The notes under the pieces: generated by a model | Databases searched by the model: none | The model's input: only the letters and a program-made list of their open reading frames with translations | Told to the model about the DNA's origin: nothing | From: Sphingomonas aerolata | GTDB lineage: Bacteria > Pseudomonadota > Alphaproteobacteria > Sphingomonadales > Sphingomonadaceae | Direction: 5' to 3' | Assembly: GCF_003046295.1 (NCBI RefSeq) | Contig: NZ_PZZN01000002.1 | Coordinates: forward strand, 1-64,000 | Length of the DNA: 64,000 nucleotides | Shown: positions 53,924-64,000 of the stretch, in pieces | How positions within the stretch are numbered: position 1 is the first letter of the stretch | Layout of the letters: each line of letters starts with the position of its first letter | Made by a program: the position numbers and the translations under genes

Positions 53924-55797
53924 TACAGGCCGATCCGCGCGAGCAGCAGGTCGAGCAGCCGCGCGTCGCCGCCGTCGCCGGCACTCGGGCCGATGCCGCC
54001 GCATTCGAGGCAGCGTGCCTGGATCGACCCCGATGTCGCCAGCCGCTTCATGTCGCCGACCGCGCGCGCGACCATCTGGCGGCGGTCGAGCGCGATCCGG
54101 CCGAACGCGTCGCTGCCGGTCGTGGTGTCGTCGTCGCCCGTGTCGAAACCGGCGGCGAGCTGGGCAAGCACGCCCGGCGGCTTTTCGAGATATTCGGCAT
54201 GGATCTTGGCGGGATCGAGCTTGGCGCGGCGGGCGGCCTCGGCGATCGCGTCCTTCAGCGTGCCGAACCGGTCGACCAGCCCGATCTGGCGCGCGGTGCC
54301 GCCGTCCCAGACGCGGCCCTGGCCGATCGCGTCAACCCGCGCGGGGCTCAGCTTGCGCGACGCGGCGACGCGCGCGATGAACTGGCGATAGCCATTCTCG
54401 ATCCCCGCCTGCATCAGCGTGTCGAACATCGGCGTCGTGCCGCCGGTGATGTCGGGCTGCCCCGACAGCGGCGTCGTCTTCACGCCGTCGGTGGTGACGC
54501 CGATCTTGGCGAGCGCGGTCTCGAATGTCGGGATGATCCCGAAGATGCCGATCGACCCGGTGATCGTGCCGGGTTCGGCGAAGATCACGTCGGCCGGCGT
54601 CGACACCCAGTATCCGCCCGACGCGGCGAGCCCGCCCATCGACACGACCACCGGCAGGCCCTTCTTCTTGGCCTCGAGGATCGCGAGCCGGATCCGTTCG
54701 GACGCCAGCACCGACCCGCCCGGCGAATCGACGCGCACGACCAGCGCCTTGAGGTTCTTCTTGGCGAGCCCGTCGAGCATCGCCTTCTCGATCGTCTTGC
54801 CCGCCGCGGTGCCGGGACCGCCTTCGCCGTCGACGATGTCGCCCGCCACGGTCAGCACGCCGATCGCGTCGCCGCCGGTCGGCAGGGGATTGGCCTTGAC
54901 CCAGGAATCATAGGTGATGGTGTTGAAACTGCCCGCAGGCTTGCTCGTGTCGGCGCCCGCGATCGCGGCGACGCGCTTGCCGAACGCGGTACGGTCGCCG
55001 AGCTTGTCGACGATCCCTGCGCGCAGGTTCGCGGTTGCGATGTCGCCATTGGCGGCGAGCACCAGGGCGTCGGGACGCGCGAGGAACTGCGCGATCTGCG
55101 CCTTGGGGCGGGCCTTGGCGACCGCTTCGCGCCACTGGTCGTACAGCGTGCCGTACAGGGCCTGGCTCGCCGCGCGCGCATCGTCGCTCTGGTCGGTGCG
55201 CGTATAGGGCTCGACGAACGACTTGTAGCGGCCGACGCGGTAGACATGCGTCGTGATCCCCAGCTTGTCGATCAGCCCCTTATAGTAAAGCTGGTTGCCG
55301 CCCGGCCCCATGAACAGCGTGCCGCCCAGCGGATTGACCCAGACCTCGCTCGCATTGGCCGCCAGCCGGTAGCTGCCGTCGGTATAGGCGGTCGCATAGG
55401 CGAGCACCGGCTTCTTGGCGGCGCGGACGCGCGCGATCGCGTCGCCGATTTCGCCCAGCGCGGCGGGATAGGCCCCGGTAAAGCCGTCGAGATCGAGCAC
55501 CAGCGCCTTCACCCGGCCATCGGTCCGCGCGGTATCGATCGCGCGCACCACGTCGCGCAGGCGGAACTGCTTCGGCGTATTCTGTCCCGACAGCGCGGCA
55601 AAGGCGGCGGGTTCGGCGGGCTGCTCGACGATCGAGCCGTTCAGGTCGAGCACCAGCGCGCCGTCCTTGATCGCCTTGGTCCCCGGCCGCGCATTGAGCG
55701 CCGCGAAGACCAGACCGAAGAACAGCAGCATCGCGATCAGGACGAGTGCGTCCTTGATCCCGACCAACAGCTTCCATGCGCCGCGTACCAGCTTCAC
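53923..55797 (-). CDS. sppA: signal peptide peptidase SppA, 67K type
   Basis: 624 aa, the double-length type. GTG start 55797 has GAGGAGA upstream; a membrane anchor follows (~16-38). Two S49 domains: the catalytic Lys is K192 (GRYKSFVEPYTR) and the nucleophile S393 (GLAASGGYW), 201 residues apart as in the E. coli enzyme. It degrades cleaved signal peptides at the periplasmic face. The C-terminal ~60 residues are an extension with two close cysteines (ARCLECGG). Confidence 0.95.
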   Translation of the reverse strand: MKLVRGAWKLLVGIKDALVLIAMLLFFGLVFAALNARPGTKAIKDGALVLDLNGSIVEQPAEPAAFAALSGQNTPKQFRLRDVVRAIDTARTDGRVKALVLDLDGFTGAYPAALGEIGDAIARVRAAKKPVLAYATAYTDGSYRLAANASEVWVNPLGGTLFMGPGGNQLYYKGLIDKLGITTHVYRVGRYKSFVEPYTRTDQSDDARAASQALYGTLYDQWREAVAKARPKAQIAQFLARPDALVLAANGDIATANLRAGIVDKLGDRTAFGKRVAAIAGADTSKPAGSFNTITYDSWVKANPLPTGGDAIGVLTVAGDIVDGEGGPGTAAGKTIEKAMLDGLAKKNLKALVVRVDSPGGSVLASERIRLAILEAKKKGLPVVVSMGGLAASGGYWVSTPADVIFAEPGTITGSIGIFGIIPTFETALAKIGVTTDGVKTTPLSGQPDITGGTTPMFDTLMQAGIENGYRQFIARVAASRKLSPARVDAIGQGRVWDGGTARQIGLVDRFGTLKDAIAEAARRAKLDPAKIHAEYLEKPPGVLAQLAAGFDTGDDDTTTGSDAFGRIALDRRQMVARAVGDMKRLATSGSIQARCLECGGIGPSAGDGGDARLLDLLLARIGL

Positions 55798-55960
55798 CTG
55801 CGTCTCCTCATACCGGCACGGCCGGTTGGTGCGATGCCGGCAACGCCGGTTCACCGTCGACGATAGCCGCGTGTGTCATGCGGGAGCAATACGCTTATCT
55901 TTGGCACGGCGGTCGCCCGCCGGCGCTGCGCCGCGCGCGCGCCGGTAACCGCAATCCGTT

Positions 55961-56038
55961 ATCCTGACGAAAGTCAGGACCCAGAGCCAAGCCGGACAGC
56001 GCCCCGTAACCCTGGATCCTGACCTGCGTCAGGATGAC
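55961..56038. repeat. ATCCTGAC-type REPIN unit 1
   Basis: ATCCTGACGAAAGTCAGGA on the left and TCCTGACCTGCGTCAGGATG on the right, around ~37 bp beginning CCCAGAGCCAA. Second copy starts 170 bp downstream. Confidence 0.8.
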
Positions 56039-56130
56039 GAGTGGAAAGGGCAGGGCCGCCAACCCCGCCCGCCGCAACCGCCCTCCGCACAAACCTCCGG
56101 CCCGATAACGCCGCACCGCACCCCAATCCC

Positions 56131-56211
56131 GTCATCCTGACGAAAGTCAGGATCCAGAGCCAAACAGGACAGCGCCTCGCAACCCTGGGTCCTGACTTTC
56201 GTCAGGATGAC
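56131..56211. repeat. ATCCTGAC-type REPIN unit 2
   Basis: GTCATCCTGACGAAAGTCAG at the left and CTGACTTTCGTCAGGATGAC at the right; the spacer (CCAGAGCCAAACAGGACAGC...) matches unit 1 closely. Same orientation as unit 1. Confidence 0.8.
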
Positions 56212-56377
56212 GGGGGCGGGGCGGAGGCGGGGACCGCCGACCCCGATCTTCCCCAAAAGGACCAATCCACTGGCCAGCCAGCCCCGCCAGCCCGCCCGCG
56301 CCCCGCCGCGCCGCCTCGCGCACCACCCGGGCAGATCCCAGGTGTCCCACGCCGCAAATCCCGCTAGGGGCGGCCGG

Positions 56378-57784
56378 GTGATCGAATCCGTTCCTATCGC
56401 CACCGGCCCGGCGCCCGCCGATGCCCGCGCCGAGTTTCGCGCGCTGCTGCGGCTTGCCACCCCGCTGGTCGGGGCGAACCTGATCCAGATGGCGGTGTCC
56501 GCGGTCGACGTGATCTTCGTCGCGCGGCTCGGCACGGTCGATCTTGCCGCCGCGACGCTCGGCGTGTTCGTCTTCAACCTGCTGATGTTCGCACTGATCG
56601 GGCTGACCAGCGCGGCGGCGCCGCTGATCGCCGCCGAACTCGGCCGCCGCGCGCATGCCGTGCGCGAGGTCCGGCGCAGCGTGCGGATGGCGCTGTGGCT
56701 CGGGATCCTCGGTTCGCTCCCCGTCATCCTAGTCCTCACGCAGGGCGAAACGCTGATGCGGCTCGCCGGCCAGGACCCGGAGGTCGCGCGCCGCGCCGGC
56801 CGGTTCATGACGATCATCGCCTTTGCGCTGCTGCCCGGCGTGCTCGCGGGCGTCATGCGCACCGCGGCGGCGGCGCTCGGCCGGCCGGGCTGGGCGTTTC
56901 TCGTCACCGGGCTTTCGCTGCTCGTCGGCATCGCGGGCAACTGGCTGCTGGTGTTCGGCAATCTCGGCTTCCCCGCGCTCGGGCTGGAGGGCTCGGCGCT
57001 CGCCAGCGTCGCCAGCCTCGGCGTGATGATGATCGCGTACGGCGTGATCCTGACGACCGACCGGCGGCTGCGGCGCTTCCACCTGTTCGGCCGCTGGTGG
57101 CGGACCGAATGGTCGCGCTTCCACGAGATCGTCCGGCTCGGCACGCCGATCATGCTGACCTGGATCTTCGAAGGCGCGCTGTTCGGCGGCGCGGCGCTGC
57201 TGATGGGGCTGATCGGCGTCGCGGAGGTCGCGGCGCATGCGATCGCGCTCAACATTGCCGCGGTCGCGTTCCAGGTGCCGTTCGGCGTCGCGCAGGCGGC
57301 GACGATCCGCGTCGGCATGGCGTACGGCGCGCAGGACCGGGTCTGGATCACCCGCGCGGGCAATGTCGCGCTGGTCGTCGGGATCGGCTTCATGGCGGCC
57401 AGCGCGCTGCTGATCTGGGCGGTGCCGCGGCTGATGATCGGCGTCTATGTCGATCCCGACCTGCCGCAGAACGCGGTCGTCGTCGCGCTCGCGCTGCGGT
57501 TCCTCGGCGTGGCCGCGGTGTTCCAGCTCGTCGACGGCGCGCAGGCGGTCGCGGCAGGCGTGCTGCGCGGGTTGCAGGACACCCGGACGCCGATGCTGAT
57601 CGCGCTGTTCGGCTATTGGGTGATCGGCTTCGGCACCGCGATCCTGCTCGGCTTCCGCACGCCGCTTGCGGGCGAGGGGGTGTGGTGGGGGCTGTTCGCA
57701 GGGCTCGCGGTCGTGTCGGTGCTGCTGCTGTGGCGCTGGTCGCGGCGTGATCGGCTGGGGCTCGTCCTGACCCGCGGAATGTAA
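56378..57784 (+). CDS. MATE family multidrug/Na+ antiporter
   Basis: 468 aa, 12 helices. GTG start 56378 (VIESVPIATG) follows AGGGG; upstream in-frame sequence belongs to the repeat region. MATE motifs: LATPLVGANLIQMAVSAVDVIFVARLG in helix 1-2 and GVAQAATIRVGMAYGAQD in the second half. NorM-like exporter of cationic drugs or metabolites. Confidence 0.93.
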   Translation: MIESVPIATGPAPADARAEFRALLRLATPLVGANLIQMAVSAVDVIFVARLGTVDLAAATLGVFVFNLLMFALIGLTSAAAPLIAAELGRRAHAVREVRRSVRMALWLGILGSLPVILVLTQGETLMRLAGQDPEVARRAGRFMTIIAFALLPGVLAGVMRTAAAALGRPGWAFLVTGLSLLVGIAGNWLLVFGNLGFPALGLEGSALASVASLGVMMIAYGVILTTDRRLRRFHLFGRWWRTEWSRFHEIVRLGTPIMLTWIFEGALFGGAALLMGLIGVAEVAAHAIALNIAAVAFQVPFGVAQAATIRVGMAYGAQDRVWITRAGNVALVVGIGFMAASALLIWAVPRLMIGVYVDPDLPQNAVVVALALRFLGVAAVFQLVDGAQAVAAGVLRGLQDTRTPMLIALFGYWVIGFGTAILLGFRTPLAGEGVWWGLFAGLAVVSVLLLWRWSRRDRLGLVLTRGM

Positions 57785-57814
57785 CGATTGACGCGATTTT
57801 CGATTGGACGCCCG

Positions 57815-57843
57815 TTGACGATGCCGGGGACGCGGCACATATG
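57815..57843 (+). promoter_or_regulatory. groES promoter
   Basis: TTGACG (57815-57820), 17-bp spacer, CATATG (57838-57843). It lies immediately before the CIRCE operator, so the transcript begins within or just before it. Confidence 0.55.
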
Positions 57844-57850
57844 ACGGCTG

Positions 57851-57877
57851 TTGGCACTCGATATCGTCGAGTGCCAG
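57851..57877. promoter_or_regulatory. CIRCE operator (HrcA binding site)
   Basis: TTGGCACTC-N9-GAGTGCCAG, matching the CIRCE consensus TTAGCACTC-N9-GAGTGCTAA with one symmetric change in each arm. HrcA repression of groESL from CIRCE is established in alphaproteobacteria. Confidence 0.93.
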
Positions 57878-57910
57878 AAATCTGTCACAAACCTAAAGGA
57901 CATGGATCCC

Positions 57911-58198
57911 ATGAACTTTCGTCCGTTGCACGACCGCGTGCTGGTGAAGCGCCTCGAAGCCGAAGAGAAGACGGCTGGCGGCATCATCATCCCCGACACC
58001 GCCAAGGAAAAGCCGCAGGAAGGCGAAGTCGTCGCCATCGGCACCGGGACCCGCGCCGAGAACGGCACGATCACCCCGCTCGACGTCAAGGCTGGCGACA
58101 AGATCCTGTTCGGCAAGTGGTCGGGCACCGAGGTCAAGGTCGACGGCGAAGATCTGCTGATCATGAAGGAATCGGACATTCTGGGCATCGTCGGCTGA
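57911..58198 (+). CDS. groES: co-chaperonin GroES
   Basis: 95 aa. [35 protein letters not shown] with the mobile loop ([12 protein letters not shown]) that docks on GroEL. It forms the heptameric lid of the folding chamber. Start ATG 57911 gives the exact family N-terminus. Followed by groEL after 103 bp, both under CIRCE. Confidence 0.98.
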   Translation: MNFRPLHDRVLVKRLEAEEKTAGGIIIPDTAKEKPQEGEVVAIGTGTRAENGTITPLDVKAGDKILFGKWSGTEVKVDGEDLLIMKESDILGIVG

Positions 58199-58226
58199 CG
58201 CCGACGTGGCCTGGATCGCCCTTTAG

Positions 58227-59946
<1,720 letters not shown>

Positions 59947-59948
<2 letters not shown>

Positions 59949-59990
59949 TTTCGAACGGGAGGAGCGACGCTCCTCCCGACACGAAATCAG
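59947..59990 (+). terminator. groESL terminator
   Basis: CGGGAGGAGC-GAC-GCTCCTCCCG (59956-59978) inside a second pairing shell, CTGATTTCG...CGAAATCAG. It begins at the groEL stop codon. No T tract, but a very stable stem. Confidence 0.7.
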
Positions 59991-60087
59991 AACGGCCGGC
60001 GGGCTGGGCGGCGAAAGCCCCCAGTCCCGTCCGACGAAAAGGGCCGGCTTTGCCGGTCCTCCGTTCCGACCAAGACGACCCAAAGCA

Positions 60088-60116
60088 AAAGGGCCGGGGA
60101 GCGATCCCCGGCCCTT
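60088..60116. terminator. bidirectional terminator between groEL and the mannosyl gene
   Basis: AAAGGGCCGGGGA, loop GCG, TCCCCGGCCCTTT with A/T-rich flanks; on the minus strand TTTTGCTTT follows. It ends the guanylyltransferase transcript (stop 60146) and backs up groESL termination. Confidence 0.88.
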
Positions 60117-60145
60117 TGTCCGTTCTCACTATTGGCGAAAAGGCC

Positions 60146-61222
60146 TCAGCGGTTCTTCATCGCCGCGATCAGCTTCTTCACTTCCTGGCTGCGACCCCGC
60201 GGCATGATCAGCACGTCGTTGCCGCTCGCCACCACGATCAGGTCCTCGACCCCGACCAGCGCGACCTTGACGCCGTCGCTGCGCACCAGGCAGTTCTTCG
60301 TGTCGATCGCCAGCACGCTGCCGTCGCCATCGCCGCGATGCGCATTGCCGTCCGCGTCGCGCGCGCTGATCGCATGCAACGCGTCCCAGCTGCCGACGTC
60401 ATTCCACCCCATCGCCACCGGCACCACCGCGACGCGGTCGGCCTTTTCCATCACCGCATAGTCGATCGAATCATCGGGCGACGCGGCAAAGGCCTCGGCG
60501 TCGGGATAGATCCGCGTGCCTTCGCGGCGGGCGAGCTTCATCGCATCGGTCGTCGCGACCAGGATGCCGGGATCATGCTGCGCAAGGGCAGCGAGATAGG
60601 CGTCGGCGCGGAACAGGAAGATGCCGCCATTCCAGGCATGATCGCCCGAGGCGAGCATCGCCTCCGCCTTGTCGAGCGGCGGCTTCTCGACGAAGCGCGC
60701 GACGCGGTGGACACCCGCGGCCAGCTCCTCGCCGACCTGGATCCAGCCATAGCCGGTTTCAGGCGCGTCGGGGGCGATGCCGAACGTCACCAGCCAGCCC
60801 TGCGCGACCATCGGCAGCGCCGCGGCGATCGCGGCGTGGAAGGCGGGCAGGTCGGCGATGACGTGATCGGACGGCATGACGAGCATCGCGTCGCCGCTGC
60901 CGGCACCGGTCTCGCCCGCGGCGATCGCCGCGAGTGCGATCGCGGGCGCGGTGTTGCGGCCCATCGGCTCGAGGATGAGCGCCTGTGCCTCGGCGCCTGC
61001 ATCCTTCAGCTGCGCTTCGACCAGATCGGCATGCGCGGCGTTGGCGACGACGATCGGCGCCGCGAAGCGTTCGCCCTGCGCGCGGCCTGCGGTCAGCTGC
61101 AACATGGTCTGGTCCGCGGTCAGCGCGAGCATCTGCTTGGGCATTTCGGGACGCGACATCGGCCACAGCCGGGTGCCGGAACCGCCGGACAGGATCACGG
61201 GTATAATCGTTCGAACTGTCAT
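60146..61222 (-). CDS. mannose-1-phosphate guanylyltransferase
   Basis: 358 aa. Nucleotidyltransferase signature LSGGSGTRLWPMSR (11-24), FVEKPPLDKA sugar-phosphate site, and the MGWNDVGSWDAL block. It makes GDP-mannose from Man-1-P and GTP. It lacks the C-terminal phosphomannose isomerase (cupin) domain of bifunctional AlgA/ManC. Start ATG 61222 with GGAGG. Divergent from the sugar transferase gene, fitting exopolysaccharide precursor supply. Confidence 0.93.
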   Translation of the reverse strand: MTVRTIIPVILSGGSGTRLWPMSRPEMPKQMLALTADQTMLQLTAGRAQGERFAAPIVVANAAHADLVEAQLKDAGAEAQALILEPMGRNTAPAIALAAIAAGETGAGSGDAMLVMPSDHVIADLPAFHAAIAAALPMVAQGWLVTFGIAPDAPETGYGWIQVGEELAAGVHRVARFVEKPPLDKAEAMLASGDHAWNGGIFLFRADAYLAALAQHDPGILVATTDAMKLARREGTRIYPDAEAFAASPDDSIDYAVMEKADRVAVVPVAMGWNDVGSWDALHAISARDADGNAHRGDGDGSVLAIDTKNCLVRSDGVKVALVGVEDLIVVASGNDVLIMPRGRSQEVKKLIAAMKNR

Positions 61223-61383
61223 GCGACCTCCACTCGGGAGACCGTATAACGACCAATCCGGGACTTCCAATCGCAAACCACCCCGCCAGCGCGCGGTCTT
61301 CAGCCTTTGTTTGCGAATTGGTGCAAAGAGACAGCTAGGTGTCGGGTGCGTTTACAGTCACCCTGTCGGGATCCCGCCGAACG

Positions 61384-62772
61384 ATGATCAGGCTCTTCAA
61401 ACACTACGTCCCCTATGCGGTGCTGCTGCTCGGCATCGTCGACGCCGTGCTGCTGGTCGTGGCGGGGGAGATTGGCTGGGTGGTCCGCGCGCATCAGATC
61501 GGCATGGCGGTCGAGCCGATCCACACGCGCGTGCTCCAGCTCGCGACCTTCGCCGCGGCGTTGCAGATCGCGCTGGTCGCGGTCGGCGCCTATGGCGTCG
61601 CCTCCTTCCTGTCGCTGCGGTTTGCCGCCGCGCGGCTCGCGGTTGCCTTCTCGCTCGGCGTGATCTTCCAGTCGCTGATCTTCTTCCTGGTCCCCGCGCT
61701 CACCTTCTGGCGGTCGAACCTGCTCTATGCGACGCTGATCGCGGCAGTCCTGCTGGTGACGGTGCGCGCGGTGCTTGGCCGGCTGCTGGGCGGCGACACG
61801 TTCAAGCGTCGGATCGTCGTCCTCGGCGCTGGCCATCGTGCCGCGCGGATCCTCGCGCTCTCGCAACAGCCCGGGATCAACTTCGTCGCGGCGGGCTTCG
61901 TCGCGATGGGCGAGGCGGAGGCCGTGGTCGACGGTGCGGTTCCGCGCGCCGACATCCCGAACCTGGCGGCGCATATCGTCGACCTGAACGCGGGCGAAGT
62001 CGTCCTCGCGCTCGAAGAACGGCGCAACGCGCTGCCGCTCAAGGATCTGCTCCGCGTCCGCACGACCGGCGTCCAGGTCATCGAGATTTCGACCTTTCTC
62101 GAACGCGAAACCGGGCGGATCGATCTCAACAGCGTGAATCCGTCCTGGCTGATCTTTTCCGACGGTTTTGCCAGTGGCCGGATGCTGTCGAGCGTGTTCA
62201 AGCGCGCGTTCGACATCGTCGCCAGCCTGATCCTGCTCGCGGTCACGCTGCCGATCATCCTGGTCACCGCGCTTGCGATCAAACTCGAGTCGCGCGGCCC
62301 CGCTTTCTATCGCCAGCGGCGCGTCGGCCTCTACAATCAGGGGTTCGACATCCTGAAGCTCCGCTCGATGCGGCAGGATGCCGAGATTGCGGGCAAGGCG
62401 GTCTGGGCGGCGGAGGACGATCCCCGGATCACGCGGATCGGCCGCTTCATCCGCAAGGTCCGCATCGACGAACTGCCGCAGACCTGGACCGTGCTCCGCG
62501 GCGAGATGAGCTTTGTCGGCCCACGCCCCGAACGGCCACAATTCGTCGACGAACTCGAGACCTATCTGCCCTATTATGCCGAGCGTCACATGGTGAAGCC
62601 GGGCATCACGGGCTGGGCGCAGATCAACTATCCTTACGGCGCATCGATCGAGGATGCGCGGCACAAGCTCGAATATGATCTGTATTACGCCAAGAATTAT
62701 TCGCCCTTTCTCGACATGCTGATCCTCTTGCAGACGCTCCGGGTCGTTCTGTGGCCGACCGGCGCGCGCTGA
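61384..62772 (+). CDS. XrtA/PEP-CTERM-type sugar transferase (polyisoprenyl-phosphate)
   Basis: 462 aa from ATG 61384 (MIRLFKHYVPY, typical start of the family; GTG 61339 would add 15 residues). N-terminal membrane helices, a CoA-binding-like middle (RRIVVLGAGHRAARIL) and a C-terminal bacterial sugar transferase domain (~270-462). The latter has KRAFDIVASLILL, FYRQRRVGLYNQGFDILKLRSM, DELPQTWTVLRGEMSFVGPRPERP. It starts polysaccharide chains by moving a sugar phosphate to undecaprenyl phosphate. Next to prsK, as in exosortase A loci. Confidence 0.92.
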   Translation: MIRLFKHYVPYAVLLLGIVDAVLLVVAGEIGWVVRAHQIGMAVEPIHTRVLQLATFAAALQIALVAVGAYGVASFLSLRFAAARLAVAFSLGVIFQSLIFFLVPALTFWRSNLLYATLIAAVLLVTVRAVLGRLLGGDTFKRRIVVLGAGHRAARILALSQQPGINFVAAGFVAMGEAEAVVDGAVPRADIPNLAAHIVDLNAGEVVLALEERRNALPLKDLLRVRTTGVQVIEISTFLERETGRIDLNSVNPSWLIFSDGFASGRMLSSVFKRAFDIVASLILLAVTLPIILVTALAIKLESRGPAFYRQRRVGLYNQGFDILKLRSMRQDAEIAGKAVWAAEDDPRITRIGRFIRKVRIDELPQTWTVLRGEMSFVGPRPERPQFVDELETYLPYYAERHMVKPGITGWAQINYPYGASIEDARHKLEYDLYYAKNYSPFLDMLILLQTLRVVLWPTGAR

Positions 62773-62779
62773 ACGTGGC

Positions 62780-64000
62780 ATGATCGCGCTGCTGATCCTG
62801 TGGACGCACGCGTTGGCCGCGCTGCTGTTCGGCGCGCTCGTGTTCAGGCAGGCGCAGCGGCCGGCCGGCGGCTGGTCGAACGCGGCCTTTGTCGGCCCGC
62901 TTATCCTGACGACGCTCTGGGCCCTGGCCGTGTCGGGCATCGACTTCCGCGATGTCAGCACCCGGATCGCCGAAAGCGCGCGCACCATCGCCTGGCTCGG
63001 CTTCATGTTCGCGCTCGTACGCCGGGAACGGACCGGCAATCGCGCACTGGGTGCGGTCTATGGCACCGTCGTGGCGATCGCGGTGATCGGCGCGCTGCTC
63101 GCGGTCGTCGAACTGGTGCCGATGGACGCCGATGCGCAGGCACAGACCGAATCGGCACGGCTGGTGTTCGGGATGATGGTGGGGATCAGCGCGCTGGTGC
63201 TGGTCCATCATCTGCATCAGGCGGCACGGGCCTCGGCCGACGCGGCGTGGCACGGCGGACGGCTGGTCGTGGTCGCGGTCACGATCATGTGGAGCGTCGA
63301 TCTGTTGGTGGCTGTCAGCGCCTATGTCGCGCCGCGCTGGACGCCTGTGATCGTTGCCGCACGCGGTGTCGCGATGATCGGCATGGCGCTGCTCCTGCTG
63401 GTCGCGGTCACCCGTCGCGGTGACTGGACGTTCGCAGTGTCGCGGCGCGTCGCCACCCGGTCGCTCGGCGCGATCGCGGTGATCAGCTATGTCGGGATCA
63501 CCGCCGTCGCGACCAGCGCCGCCGACGCCTATGGCGGCGATCATGCGCGACTGATCCAGACCGCGATCATCTGCGGTGCGACCGCCGCGCTGTTCGGGCT
63601 GCTGGCGACGTCATGGCTGCGCGCATGGGCGAAGGTGAAGATCGCCAAGCACCTCTTTCGCCATCGCTATGACTATCGCGCGGAGTGGCAGCGTTTCACC
63701 GACACGCTGGGCGCACCGGGCGACGGCGCCGCGCCGCTCGACGGACGGATCGTGAAGGCGGTGGCGGACCTGACCGACAGCCCGGGCGGTCTCTTGCTCG
63801 TCCCCGACGGCCTCGGCATGAGCAGCGCCGCCGCCTGGAACTGGGAGATGGCAACGGCGCCGGCACCAATGTCGGATCGGGCGCTGGCCGAGCGTCTTCG
63901 TCTCAGCCCGCGGATCATCGAACTCGACCCCGTACGACGCGGCACGGCCCCGGCGGAGGAAATTGCGAGCGTGCCGCACTGGCTCAGCGCGTACCCCGCC
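62780..64000 (+). CDS. prsK: XrtA/PEP-CTERM system histidine kinase PrsK, 5' part
   Basis: 407 codons are visible and the frame is still open at the window edge. ATG 62780 is 7 bp after the sugar transferase stop. Residues ~1-290 contain about eight membrane helices (MIALLILWTHALAALLFGALVF..., ending LLATSWLRAWAKVKIAKHLFRHRYDYRAEWQRF). The KHLFRHRYDYRAEW segment leading into a GAF-like domain is characteristic of PrsK. The kinase core should lie to the right. With PrsR it is thought to control exopolysaccharide/PEP-CTERM genes through RpoN. Confidence 0.88.
   Translation, partial: MIALLILWTHALAALLFGALVFRQAQRPAGGWSNAAFVGPLILTTLWALAVSGIDFRDVSTRIAESARTIAWLGFMFALVRRERTGNRALGAVYGTVVAIAVIGALLAVVELVPMDADAQAQTESARLVFGMMVGISALVLVHHLHQAARASADAAWHGGRLVVVAVTIMWSVDLLVAVSAYVAPRWTPVIVAARGVAMIGMALLLLVAVTRRGDWTFAVSRRVATRSLGAIAVISYVGITAVATSAADAYGGDHARLIQTAIICGATAALFGLLATSWLRAWAKVKIAKHLFRHRYDYRAEWQRFTDTLGAPGDGAAPLDGRIVKAVADLTDSPGGLLLVPDGLGMSSAAAWNWEMATAPAPMSDRALAERLRLSPRIIELDPVRRGTAPAEEIASVPHWLSAYPA

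Larger units (their letters stand above)
55798..56377. other. 580-bp gene-free gap with two REPIN-like units
   Basis: Between the divergent sppA and MATE genes. It holds inverted-repeat units at 55961-56038 and 56131-56211 and otherwise only GC-rich spacer with no plausible gene. Promoters for both genes should be near its ends. Confidence 0.65.

Overview
The window is GC-rich bacterial chromosome that reads as a member of the Sphingomonadaceae (Sphingomonas or a close relative). Supporting signs are an rrn operon ending 5S–tRNA-fMet, large TonB-dependent receptors with a FecI/FecR pair, a fused MrpA/B subunit (alphaproteobacterial Pha type), the order hisB-hisH-hisA-hisF-hisE, an XrtA/PEP-CTERM type sugar transferase and PrsK kinase, and many dispersed GC-rich inverted repeats. 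Taxonomy is inferred from family knowledge; no search was run.

Layout. 1-198: end of an rRNA operon (5S 3' end, initiator tRNA), then about 650 bp without an intact gene. 855-7196: FecI/FecR cell-surface signalling with an STN-type TonB receptor and a Tat-exported PhoD phosphatase. 7224-13098: complete six-gene Mrp/Pha cation/H+ antiporter operon. 13957-18838: TetR regulator divergent from an EmrAB/outer-membrane-factor efflux operon, with two matching operator-like palindromes. 18886-26575: second TonB receptor, class A beta-lactamase-like serine hydrolase, MHYT-GGDEF-EAL protein, glutaminase. 26645-35747: partial flagellar region (unknown TPR-like gene, FliL-like protein, flagellin, flgH, flgA, flgG, flgK, flgL) in which flgG and flgK are both truncated at the 5' end and joined head to head. 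35842-43198: adenosine kinase, amino acid permease, HIT protein, histidine operon, SspB. 43364-51933: fumarase, guanylate kinase, ATP12, HAD phosphatase, pseudouridine synthase, CrcB, OsmC and small envelope proteins, with a repeat-rich gap at 47.7-48.2 kb. 52.4-52.6 kb: a dense cluster of DnaA boxes, a candidate replication origin. 52681-59948: TRIC-type channel, acetyltransferase, SppA, MATE transporter, CIRCE-controlled groES-groEL. 60146-64000: mannose-1-phosphate guanylyltransferase, XrtA-type sugar transferase and the 5' part of prsK, i.e. the edge of an exopolysaccharide locus.

Most of the window is ordinary chromosomal backbone. The strongest anomalies are the flgG/flgK junction, the DnaA-box cluster, the paired palindromes around the TetR/efflux promoters, an inverted-repeat element inside the his operon, and several REPIN-like repeat units.
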